The position numbers and the translations under genes were made by a program. The notes beneath the pieces were generated by a model. That model was given only the letters and a program-made list of their open reading frames with translations, searched no databases and had not been told where the DNA came from. A DNA stretch of 59,815 nucleotides from contig JAIYBT010000017.1 of assembly GCA_027488395.1 (NCBI GenBank), positions 1-59,815 on the forward strand, written 5' to 3'. This document shows, piece after piece, positions 45,120 to 52,785 of this stretch (positions within the stretch are counted from its first letter, which is position 1; every line of letters begins with the position of its first letter). Source of the DNA: Methylophilaceae bacterium (lineage in GTDB: Bacteria; Pseudomonadota; Gammaproteobacteria; Burkholderiales; Methylophilaceae).

Positions 45120-45191
45120 ATGTGGACTAAACCAGCAGCTACTGAAATGCGTTTTGGCTTTGAAGTGACAATGTACGTAATGAACAAGTAA
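45120..45191 (+). CDS. pqqA: Coenzyme PQQ precursor peptide PqqA
   Basis: A 23-residue peptide whose sequence reads [20 protein letters not shown], then MNK. This is the PqqA ribosomal precursor: E15 and Y19 in EVTMY are the glutamate and tyrosine that PqqE/PqqD join to form pyrroloquinoline quinone. AAGAG lies upstream and a strong terminator directly follows, so it is transcribed alone. No pqqBCDE genes are adjacent; extra orphan pqqA copies are known in methylotrophs, where PQQ serves methanol dehydrogenase in the periplasm. Confidence 0.93.
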   Translation: MWTKPAATEMRFGFEVTMYVMNK

Positions 45192-45215
45192 TCTTTTAAT
45201 ACACTTGTTGTAAGA

Positions 45216-45243
45216 AAAACCCGGTTTGATTGCCGGGTTTTTT
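45216..45243 (+). terminator. Terminator after pqqA
   Basis: AAAACCCGG/CCGGGTTTT with an 8-nt loop is followed by T-rich sequence. Confidence 0.9.
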
Positions 45244-45366
45244 GTTTTTTATTTTGAAGTATGGATTCGTTGTTTTAAATCAATTGCAGTATGCTTATAT
45301 ATACACGTGTTATAAACAATACTTTCTTTTAATCAAACTTATTTTTCAGGATGTTAATTTAATTGT

Positions 45367-46053
45367 ATGAAAACCTTATCTTTTATATTTGGTATTGGTG
45401 CAATTATATTTGCAACATCTGTTGATGCTAAGAATTGGGATCTAGCTAAAGACTTTTCTGCAACAAACAATCCAAATGGGGCATGGACTTATGGTTATTA
45501 TTCTCTTTATGGTGCTTTAGGACTTGATCTTCAAATTGATGCCATAGGTTTTACAAAGTTAACATACTCATATTCTGATACAAATTATTTGTCGTGGTTC
45601 ACCCCTAACGATATATCCATACTCAACATTAGCAAACAATCTAATGTGAATAAACTAAATCTAACAGCTGGACTTGCACCTCAAATAGCATTTTATGCAC
45701 CTGTCATAAGATGGACTGCACCAACTGATGGAATTTTTCATATAAAAACTGACTTCAGTTATTTAGGTGTTGGAGCATCAAGCTTTGGCGTCTCGCAAGT
45801 TGGGATCAGAACAGATAACGTGAATTTATCTTCTAGTTACATTGGCGGCACAGATGGTTTTCTTAATTATGAAAATAGTATTAGTTTATTAGCTGGGCAG
45901 TACATTGATTTTTTTGTTGCAAAGAATCAACATTCAATTGGGCTACAATCAACAATCGCGATTGTTCCAGAACCAAAAATTTTCATGTTATTGATTCTTG
46001 GTTTAGCTACATTCATAAGACGGCTTCAATTAAGTCGAACTTATAAGTTTTAG
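45367..46053 (+). CDS. PEP-CTERM exported protein
   Basis: A 228-aa protein: signal peptide (about 1-21, ends SVDAK), a beta-rich body opening WDLAKDFSATNNPNGAWTYG, a pattern seen in other PEP-CTERM proteins, and the tail VPEPKIFMLLILGLATFIRR. Exosortase should cut at PEP. AT-rich codons match the surrounding DNA. Ligand unknown. It is convergent with another PEP-CTERM gene across a terminator. Confidence 0.85.
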   Translation: MKTLSFIFGIGAIIFATSVDAKNWDLAKDFSATNNPNGAWTYGYYSLYGALGLDLQIDAIGFTKLTYSYSDTNYLSWFTPNDISILNISKQSNVNKLNLTAGLAPQIAFYAPVIRWTAPTDGIFHIKTDFSYLGVGASSFGVSQVGIRTDNVNLSSSYIGGTDGFLNYENSISLLAGQYIDFFVAKNQHSIGLQSTIAIVPEPKIFMLLILGLATFIRRLQLSRTYKF

Positions 46054-46086
46054 GAAACTTATATTTTTTTAGTGCTGTACGTTTAA

Positions 46087-46118
46087 AAAAAGCCCTGCTA
46101 TTACTAGCCGGGCTTTTT
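46087..46118. terminator. Terminator between convergent PEP-CTERM genes
   Basis: AAAAAGCCC and GCTA pair with TAGC and GGGCTTTTT around TTAC (one T-C mismatch); A-run and T-run flank it, so it can work in both directions. Confidence 0.88.
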
Positions 46119-46139
46119 CACTCATCGGATACAACAAGT

Positions 46140-46841
46140 TTAAAACGATGACATTTTGCGTCTAGCCACTAAGCCCATTAGGCCAAGACCAGCAAACATC
46201 ATTGCGTGTGTTTCTAGCTCAGGGACCGCAGCAGTCACTGCGGTGTATTGCAGGCTTAAGAAGCCGTTGCCGTTGAAGGGGAGTAGCCAGCCGTTGCTTG
46301 GGATGGTGCTTAAGTAGGCATTACCAAGACCGAAGCCGGAGGCATCTTGTGTTGTTTGTGTGCGTGAAAGCTGAATGCCCGTCACTGTAGGATCATTGCT
46401 GGTAAGGTAGGCGATGTACTTGGTATCAGCGTTCAGGTTCAGCCCAAGGTTATCGAAGGCGAGGGTTGTAAAGCCGCCAGTCGCGTTATACGTCTCAACC
46501 GCTGCACCGGTAGTCAGCAGTGTTGGGCCCACGCTATTTACGGACTGGTTTTTGGCGTTTGTATCTGGGTTCCACGCGGCAACATTTAATTGCAGCGAAG
46601 CTGAGGTGTTGCCTACTGCGTAAAAGCTGAAAGATGACAGTACGGCCGCTGATGTGAGTGAGAATACTTGTCCTACCTTGGGTGAATCGCTGCTAGGATT
46701 ACCTGCGTTACCAAAAGAAACAAATGGCAGATTGGTACTCGCGCCATTGGGCACATTGGTATAGGTGGTAGCAGAGGCGCTACCCGCGAACACCAGCATT
46801 AGGCTGGCAATGAGTTTAACTTTAAGCGTTGATGCAAACAT
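46140..46841 (-). CDS. PEP-CTERM exported protein with beta-sandwich body
   Basis: A 233-aa protein: signal peptide (about 1-25, ends SASAT), a body with GQVFSLTSAAVLSSFSFYA and KYIAYLTSNDPTVTGIQL resembling choice-of-anchor beta-sandwich domains, and the tail AVPELETHAMMFAGLGLMGL followed by VARRK. The start is ATG 46841, 6 nt after GAAGGA. Base use is closer to the housekeeping genes than that of its neighbour on the other strand. Confidence 0.87.
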   Translation of the reverse strand: MFASTLKVKLIASLMLVFAGSASATTYTNVPNGASTNLPFVSFGNAGNPSSDSPKVGQVFSLTSAAVLSSFSFYAVGNTSASLQLNVAAWNPDTNAKNQSVNSVGPTLLTTGAAVETYNATGGFTTLAFDNLGLNLNADTKYIAYLTSNDPTVTGIQLSRTQTTQDASGFGLGNAYLSTIPSNGWLLPFNGNGFLSLQYTAVTAAVPELETHAMMFAGLGLMGLVARRKMSSF

Positions 46842-47266
46842 GTTTTTTCCTTCATTAAAAAGAGATAACGATAAGTGATGACTTTTGTAAATTTCTGGCA
46901 TTGTTTGGTCAAACTGCGGATGAATCTTGAGGTACGTTGATGCATCTCCAAATCTTGTGAACGCCCTACTTTCCCGATTGCTTTGGGTAAAGTCTTTTGC
47001 CTTGATCGTGTGCGAACCAGTGTCACTGACCAGGGGTGTTGGCTACTTCATGATGGCTTAGTGAACAACCAACATGGTTAACCTACGCGATCAATGTGAC
47101 TCGCGCGTGAATGGACGTTTGCAATCTATAGTCCTGCATCCCCGATGTTTGATGAGAATAAAACTAAACTGAATCACGAGTGGAAAGAGACATATGGCCC
47201 TATAAACAGGCTTGATTATGGCTTTAATTGAGTGCATTGTTAGCAAACATTTAAAAGAGACTGGCA
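46842..47266. other. 425-bp gap between divergent genes
   Basis: This should hold the promoters of the minus-strand PEP-CTERM gene and of the plus-strand gene at 47267. I see no further gene, hairpin or strong promoter consensus. Confidence 0.4.
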
Positions 47267-47896
47267 ATGTTGGATAGCAGTGTGAACAGTGTTTTAGAAC
47301 GATCTGAGCAACTTGATATAGAGATTGCATCGCAATTCAAACCATATAGATTTAAAAGCAACAAAGATCGAATCATACAAATTTGCTGTGATATTTCATT
47401 TCAGCATGCCAAATCATTACGCGTTTTATATGATTTAGAACTGAATGGTACCGCTACAGCGATACTGCGAATGCAGTTTGAATCAGTCGTTAGGTTGATG
47501 TGGCTTCACTTCTCGGCAGCGGATAGCTTTGTTGAAAGCTACACAGGCGGTATTTCTGTTGATCACCCACCAAAAGAGTTTCCAACGGTTACTGAAATGA
47601 TAGAGAAAATAAAAAATTCGGGTGTCAAAGGCACAGGAGAGATGCTTGAGGAATTCAAAAATGCTGGATGGAAAGGCATGAATAACCATATCCATAATGG
47701 GTATTTAGCGCTTTCGCGCCATGCGAGTAGCTATCCTGCAAAGTTGGTCGTTCAAATTATTTGCAGTTCAAATGCGCTTAATGTGATGACCGCAATGGTG
47801 TTGGCAAGGGTAAATCTGAGCCAGACCGACTTGCATTTCGTCAAGAGTTTACAGCTAAGTTATCAAGACATAATGCCCGAGTTACGATTTAACTAA
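47267..47896 (+). CDS. DUF6988-like/HEPN-like cytoplasmic protein
   Basis: A 209-aa all-helical protein. The segment TAILRMQFESVVRLMWLHF (about 63-81) and the later MNNHIHNGYLALSRH (about 138-152) match the layout of HEPN-like proteins of the DUF5677/DUF6988 kind: R-x-x-F-E-x-x-x-R-x-x-W in one helix and a conserved H-rich helix. It has no signal peptide. Function unknown; such genes are often found in mobile or defence-rich DNA. Eight TACTGA repeats begin right after the stop codon. Confidence 0.7.
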   Translation: MLDSSVNSVLERSEQLDIEIASQFKPYRFKSNKDRIIQICCDISFQHAKSLRVLYDLELNGTATAILRMQFESVVRLMWLHFSAADSFVESYTGGISVDHPPKEFPTVTEMIEKIKNSGVKGTGEMLEEFKNAGWKGMNNHIHNGYLALSRHASSYPAKLVVQIICSSNALNVMTAMVLARVNLSQTDLHFVKSLQLSYQDIMPELRFN

Positions 47897-47944
47897 TACT
47901 GATACTGATACTGATACTGATACTGATACTGATACTGATACTGA
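47897..47944. repeat. (TACTGA)8 hexanucleotide tandem repeat
   Basis: Eight exact copies of TACTGA fill 48 bp directly after the stop of the HEPN-like gene. Exact simple repeats of this length are prone to slippage. A hexamer keeps the frame and lies outside the gene, so any effect would be on transcript ends or on spacing. Confidence 0.95.
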
Positions 47945-48030
47945 ATTTTTAAGTGTGTTAAAAAGAGAAATAGCCTGTATACCGATTTGTTTCAATTTTC
48001 CTCTCGTTCAGTCTCTACCGTGCTTTAAAT

Positions 48031-48060
48031 AAAAAAACCTACTGTTTGACGAGTAGGTTA
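48031..48060 (-). terminator. Terminator of the minus-strand PEP-CTERM gene at 48082
   Basis: AACCTACT pairs with AGTAGGTT around 8 nt; read on the minus strand, a T-run follows. Confidence 0.85.
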
Positions 48061-48081
48061 AATTTGGTTTGCTTGAAAACA

Positions 48082-48840
48082 CTAAGCCTGTTTACGACGC
48101 ATTGCAAACCCTAGTAACCCTAAACCTAATAACATCATGCCGTAAGCCCCTGGTTCTGGAACGGCAGAAACGTTGCCTGTGATACTGACATCATCAAAAG
48201 CAAATTCAGTGTTTCCATCATTGGATGTCAATATAATCTCTAGTAGTAGATTTTTGCCTGTGCCCGAAATGGCGAGGTTACTAAAGGAAGTAAACGCAGC
48301 GCTAGGTACGAATCCATCACCGACACCGTCGAAATTGGTATCTTGACGCAATAATTGATTGGTAGTCCCTGACGCTTCAAATGCCAAAAGTTTCTGGAAC
48401 GCGCCACCATCAATCGAAGCTTGGATCAGGAAACCGTCATTGGCATCATATGCTGGTGTAGCCGCTGCGTTTCCGCTCGCAGCAAATAAAGTGCTGAATT
48501 TCAGCGTATCGTAGCGAGAAATATCGACGTTGAAGCGCATTGTGCGCGTATCTGGTCGAAGCCCGCCGTCATCCACATCTTCGGCAGCAAAAAAGCGGAT
48601 ACCACCGAAACCCGTATATGATGGCCGCACCGCCTCAGCCTGAGAACCCAACGGATTGCCAGAAAATACGAGTGGTGTGACCGTGTAATAATCGCCCGCC
48701 CCGTCATGAAACATGGGATCAGATACCGTGAAATTAAAGGTGCTATCTTCAAAATCTTCGATCATGATTGTGTTCGCTGAAACGATGCTAGGCGTGAAGA
48801 TCAATACACATAGCACTTGAAGGTAAGTCGATAATCGCAT
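48082..48840 (-). CDS. PEP-CTERM exported protein (jelly-roll-like)
   Basis: A 252-aa protein: signal peptide (about 1-22, ends VSANT), a body beginning IEDFEDSTFNFTV with later GGFRFFAAEDVDD-like, ISRYDTLKFSTLFAA and EFAFDDVSITG, a carbohydrate-binding-like jelly roll common in PEP-CTERM proteins, and a full tail AVPEPGAYGMMLLGLGLLGF followed by AMRRK. Ligand unknown. Confidence 0.87.
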   Translation of the reverse strand: MRLSTYLQVLCVLIFTPSIVSANTIMIEDFEDSTFNFTVSDPMFHDGAGDYYTVTPLVFSGNPLGSQAEAVRPSYTGFGGIRFFAAEDVDDGGLRPDTRTMRFNVDISRYDTLKFSTLFAASGNAAATPAYDANDGFLIQASIDGGAFQKLLAFEASGTTNQLLRQDTNFDGVGDGFVPSAAFTSFSNLAISGTGKNLLLEIILTSNDGNTEFAFDDVSITGNVSAVPEPGAYGMMLLGLGLLGFAMRRKQA

Positions 48841-49398
48841 TGTTGTGGGTCCTGTAAAAGTGAATGTTGTGACAAATAAATACTAATAAAAAAAAATTTC
48901 ATACTCAATTTAATAGAAACCCAAGTTGCCTGTATATAGCTCTTTTGGGCCGCGAGTTGTTTCTACATTTTTTTAATCATTTGGCCTCGTCATGGTTTAG
49001 GCCAATCTAAAAGTAACTTTAAAGTGTTTGCAGCAGTGCGATACGCTTGAGGTTAGGACTCATACAAGCCTAGTTGAAGCAACTGCATAAAAAATAGGTG
49101 GCGTTCGAAAAATAAAATAAATGCATCTATTTGTAATGTAAGAACGTAATTCAATCGTAGTCAGATGTTTTTGTTACAGGCTATTGAATTAAACAACGTG
49201 TTGTAGTCACCCGATTCGTCACACATTTAAGAAGCCAAATGAATCAGCAAGTTAAGTATATTTTTAACGATGATGCATGGTTTTTAAGTCTGCACTTTCC
49301 TACATCAATTGAATTAGAGCAACGATAGCCAACGGTGCTTTTTTATTGGTTGTTAGGACAATACAAATTGAATAAAAAATTTACATATGGAGTTTTAA
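48841..49398. other. 558-bp AT-rich gap between divergent PEP-CTERM genes
   Basis: It must contain the two promoters. I find no gene, RNA or repeat that I can support. Confidence 0.4.
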
Positions 49399-49902
49399 AT
49401 GATTAAAAAAATGATGCTGTTGTTGGTGGGTCTGTTACTTTCATTAAACGCAAAAGCAACGATCGTGGCTTTTGATGAGGCAGGTATTGATGATAATGGC
49501 GCAAGTTTGGCGGCCACCACTATCCTAGAGTTACCAGTGTCTAGCACGGCCACGGCTTTTAATTTTGCGGGTACGCTGGATTTGGTTGGTAACTTGAACA
49601 AAGGTGGTGGTACAGGGGCTGAATTTGGTTTGTATTTAAATGGCATTATTTTGAAAGACATCAATCAATTTTCAGAAAACAATACAACGAATGCTTATAC
49701 TTTTGATTTTAAAAATTTAGTCTCAGGTAACTACGCCTTACGTTTTAATGTCGATGGAGGCCCAATCGTGAGAAGGTACTCATTAGAATCAAGCATTTCA
49801 CCAGCGTCATTCACGACGCCTGTGCCAGAACCTGAGTCTTATGCTTTATTAATGGCGGGTTTAGGCTTAATGGTAGCTATTGCAAAAAGAACAGCAAAAT
49901 AA
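49399..49902 (+). CDS. Small PEP-CTERM exported protein
   Basis: A 167-aa protein: signal peptide (about 1-20, ends NAKAT), a short beta-rich body (DLVGNLNKGGGTGAEFGLYL; YTFDFKNLVSGNYALRF) and the tail PVPEPESYALLMAGLGLMVA followed by IAKR. GGAG precedes the ATG. Function unknown. Confidence 0.85.
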   Translation: MIKKMMLLLVGLLLSLNAKATIVAFDEAGIDDNGASLAATTILELPVSSTATAFNFAGTLDLVGNLNKGGGTGAEFGLYLNGIILKDINQFSENNTTNAYTFDFKNLVSGNYALRFNVDGGPIVRRYSLESSISPASFTTPVPEPESYALLMAGLGLMVAIAKRTAK

Positions 49903-50233
49903 TCACGTTACACCGGTTGAGTTGATCTTTACCCGACGCATGTTTTTGGCTTAGTGGTTACACACTATTGAATCAGTCAATCAATCAATCAAGCATGCGA
50001 TGCATGTGTTGCATTCAATCATCACCTGCAGTGATCGCCAAATTTTTTGGTACTCAACTAGCGAAAAAATTGACTAGATAGGCATGCCTGCCGAGCAAGT
50101 CGGTTTTCGAGGATAGGGTGCTTTTCATGCAATTTTCGGCATTATTTAAAAAAGACCTACGCATGTTTGTGTAGGTCTTTTGTTAAAGCAAACAGTTTTA
50201 TTATTTGGATTTAACGCCAAATATTTTTAACCA
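49903..50233. other. 331-bp gap with a short CAAT repeat
   Basis: AATC/CAAT units repeat about four times near 49976-49991, then the palindrome-like GCATGCGATGCATG. The fasciclin terminator lies at 50150. No gene is seen. Confidence 0.4.
50150..50181 (-). terminator. Terminator of the fasciclin gene
   Basis: AAAAGACCTAC pairs with GTAGGTCTTTT around 10 nt; on the minus strand a T-run follows. Confidence 0.88.
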
Positions 50234-50698
50234 TTATGGGAATAAAACGGTATCAATGGCGTGAATAACGCCGTTGCTTGCTTCTACATCGGTGGCGATG
50301 ACCTTGGCGTTATTGACTTTAACGCCATAGTTAGTGGTCACTTTCAGTGGTTTGCCGTTGACAGTTGGAACGTCACCTGCTTTTACATCTTTTGCCAGTA
50401 CTTTTGCAGGAACAACGTGATAGGTTAATACTGATTTGAGTTTTTCTTTGTCTTTTAACAAGGCATCTAAATCAGCTTTTGGTACTTTTGCAAACGCATC
50501 ATCTGTAGGTGCAAACACGGTAAATGGGCCTTTGCCTTTTAACGTATCCACCAAACCAGCGGCTTTAATTGCGGTGACTAAGGTGGTGAAATTTCCTGCG
50601 GCAACTGCTTTATCTACGATATCTTCTGCTGCCGTTGCTAACGAGGTTGAGATCACAAACAATGAGCCAACCACTAGGGATAACATGTTACGCATCAT
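50234..50698 (-). CDS. Fasciclin (FAS1) domain exported protein
   Basis: A 154-aa protein with a signal peptide (about 1-23, ends ATAAE) and one FAS1 domain: the H1 motif [11 protein letters not shown] (59-69), YHVVPAKVL, and the H2 motif [13 protein letters not shown] (142-154). FAS1 domains mediate adhesion or bind small ligands. GGAG lies 5 nt before ATG 50698. Single-gene unit with its own terminator. Confidence 0.92.
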   Translation of the reverse strand: MMRNMLSLVVGSLFVISTSLATAAEDIVDKAVAAGNFTTLVTAIKAAGLVDTLKGKGPFTVFAPTDDAFAKVPKADLDALLKDKEKLKSVLTYHVVPAKVLAKDVKAGDVPTVNGKPLKVTTNYGVKVNNAKVIATDVEASNGVIHAIDTVLFP

Positions 50699-51138
50699 AT
50701 AAACTCCAAAATTTAGCAAAGTGAAAAATAAACATACTTTAATGTTGATATATAAAGAATGTTGGTTACTAGGCATGCTTTATTGCATTAAGTTCTAAAA
50801 CATTACGCATGTCATTGAATCTTCACACAACCCTAACATACGTTATCTGCTACACCTTGTAATGGGGATGGTTAGTCATTAACCGAATCACCATCACATT
50901 CGTCAGGTGTATATCTGTCAATCTATGACGCCAACGACCTTATCTGCTTTTTGACGTGGCCTCTGTGCGGTCCCCTTGAATACGCTGGAATTGCCACCGG
51001 CACTTTTTAATTGATTTAATGCTAGGCGGCTGATTTTCAAAACTGCTCAAGGATTCGAGTGGTAAGCCGATAAACGTTGTGCATGATTTGCAAATGCTTG
51101 AGTGGTTTGTGTAACCGTTGATATGAATAGGGGGAGAT
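50699..51138. other. 440-bp gap between divergent fasciclin and histidine-rich genes
   Basis: Divergent promoters are expected. A CATGCTTTATTGCAT string (50774) resembles the inverted repeat before pqqA. Nothing else is recognised. Confidence 0.4.
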
Positions 51139-51465
51139 ATGTTGCGTAAGCGCGTTTTGTTAGCTTTAATGGTTTCTTGTTTGTATGGCATGGCAACAAC
51201 AGAAGGCCTTGCTGAGGAAAAGGTGAGCGATGGTCATGCGGATGAGCACGCACATCATCATGGTCAAGATGGCCACATGGATGAGCATCAACATCATCAT
51301 GGCAAGGATGGGCATGTCGATGAGCATGAACATCACCACGGCAAAGATGGTCACGCAGATGAGCATGAACACCATCATGGGCAAGATGGGCATGCGGATG
51401 AACATGCGCATCATCATGGATCAGACAGTACGCCTCCTGCACATGAGCATCATCATAAGAAATAA
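51139..51465 (+). CDS. Histidine-rich repeat exported protein, probable metal binder
   Basis: A 108-aa protein: signal peptide (about 1-25, ends EGLAEE), then five tandem 13-residue units of the form DGH-x-DEH-x-HHHG-[QKS] (residues 31-95), and a His-rich end AHEHHHKK. It contains 29 histidines plus many D and E. It is therefore a probable periplasmic or surface buffer for Zn, Ni or Cu. No family is recognised. GGGGGAG lies just before the ATG and a terminator follows, so it is a single-gene unit. No metal transporter is adjacent. Confidence 0.8.
   Translation: MLRKRVLLALMVSCLYGMATTEGLAEEKVSDGHADEHAHHHGQDGHMDEHQHHHGKDGHVDEHEHHHGKDGHADEHEHHHGQDGHADEHAHHHGSDSTPPAHEHHHKK
51229..51423 (+). repeat. 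Five 39-bp tandem repeats within the histidine-rich gene
   Basis: The five coding units are near-identical in DNA (GATGGNCAN...CATCATGG pattern) and differ mainly at the two variable codons, indicating recent slippage or unequal crossover expansion. Confidence 0.88.
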
Positions 51466-51515
51466 CGGGTTGAGTCTGCTGATGGCCGCAGTGATAGATG
51501 GAGTGCCTGTTGTTT

Positions 51516-51540
51516 AAAACCCGCTGTTGGCGGGTTTTTT
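51516..51540 (+). terminator. Terminator after the histidine-rich gene
   Basis: AAAACCCGC/GCGGGTTTT with loop TGTTG and a T-run. Confidence 0.9.
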
Positions 51541-51577
51541 GTTGAAACACGCGTGCAGGTGACATGCGTGAGCAGCA

Positions 51578-52462
51578 TTATGACCTGGGGTCTTTTTGTG
51601 CTGTGGTTGTCTGCGAAAACGAACTGTAGGTCACGGCACCCATGACTAATAATGCGCCGATGAGTTGCGTTGGGCTCGGCGGTATGCCTGCTAAGGTGGC
51701 GATCAGCATAGAGGTCACAGGGACCAGGTTCATATACATGGCGGCTTTTGAGGCGCCTAAGGTTGCAATGCTGGCGTTCCAACACAAATACGCTAACACA
51801 CCACCACCCACCGCCATGATGATCAATGAGATGGCTGTGGTCATTGAGGGCCACACAGCGTGATCGCCGTGCAACAGCGCAACCATGCTTAACGCCAGGG
51901 CGCCCACAGTCATGATGCCTGCGGTGCTGGCAACGCCGCTCACCCCTTTCGGCATCATGGTGCGTAGCAGTACGTTGTATAGTGCCCAGCTCAGATTGGC
52001 GATTAAAATATAGAAATCCCCAATTGCGATATGGAGGCGCGCACCGCCGCCAAGCACCACAATCGCAACCCCTAAGATGCCGAAGGGAAACGCAATCATC
52101 TGACGTTTGGTGGGCTTGTCATGCATGATGAGATAAGCGAGTACGGCGGTAAGCAGTGGATTAAGCGCCATGATGAGGGCGCCATTGACGGCGGAAGTGG
52201 TTTCCATGCCTAAAAAGAAAAACAAATTAAAGCCAAACACCCCCACCACGCCAAGGGTGACATACGTTTTGAGGTGGCGTAAAGGGATGCTTGCTTGTTG
52301 AACGAATGCTATCAGCAACATGATCGCTGCGGCTAATACATAACGGCTTGCCCCTGCCACATAAGGGCTCATTTCCGCCACCACCGGTTTGGCTAGGTTG
52401 AAATTGGCGCCCCAAAATACCGCCGCGGTGGTTGCCATCAGGTAGGTTTTGAGATTGCCCAT
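51578..52462 (-). CDS. EamA-family DMT transporter
   Basis: A 294-aa inner-membrane protein with about ten helices in two EamA repeats (TTAAVFWGANFNLAKPVV; ILIANLSWALYNVLLRTMM). Likely a metabolite or amino-acid exporter; the substrate is unknown. ATG 52462 begins the first helix; an upstream in-frame ATG at 52633 would add 57 polar residues without conservation. It is not closely related in sequence to the EamA protein at 19448. Confidence 0.87.
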   Translation of the reverse strand: MGNLKTYLMATTAAVFWGANFNLAKPVVAEMSPYVAGASRYVLAAAIMLLIAFVQQASIPLRHLKTYVTLGVVGVFGFNLFFFLGMETTSAVNGALIMALNPLLTAVLAYLIMHDKPTKRQMIAFPFGILGVAIVVLGGGARLHIAIGDFYILIANLSWALYNVLLRTMMPKGVSGVASTAGIMTVGALALSMVALLHGDHAVWPSMTTAISLIIMAVGGGVLAYLCWNASIATLGASKAAMYMNLVPVTSMLIATLAGIPPSPTQLIGALLVMGAVTYSSFSQTTTAQKDPRS

Positions 52463-52785
52463 GATTGATCCAAAACAGTCGAGCGCGTGAGTATAGCCCA
52501 ACATGTTAAGGGCGATTGCTTGACGTGTAAGCAAACTTTTCTTCCATCCTGTCAGGATCGTCCCACGTTTACCTAAACGCTTGTATTGTTCAACGCAAAT
52601 CGCCCATCTGTGGTGGGTTTTTTGATGGCGCAATCAGTCGCTGGTAGGTGAGCCATCTGCGTATATGTATGTTAATTGCGTGACTGAACACCTCACGCAT
52701 GCGCCGCGATTAAGTTTTAATCCCCGCAACCGTTAATAAATCACATGCGCGTATTTTAGAGTGGGTTGGGTTGAAAGAGGATGCA
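52463..52785. other. 323-bp gap between divergent transporter and phosphodiesterase genes
   Basis: A terminator-like hairpin (CCCATC/GGTGGG, 52603-52617, then six T) occurs on the plus strand with no gene before it. It could attenuate a transcript or be a relic. Confidence 0.4.

Noticed and set aside
47897-47944. CRISPR-like array
   Set aside because: The units are 6 bp with no spacers, so this is a microsatellite, and no cas gene is present.
51047-51565. Minus-strand histidine-rich frame opposite the His-rich gene
   Set aside because: It is a by-product of the CAT/ATG-rich repeats; the plus-strand frame has the ribosome site, signal peptide and terminator.
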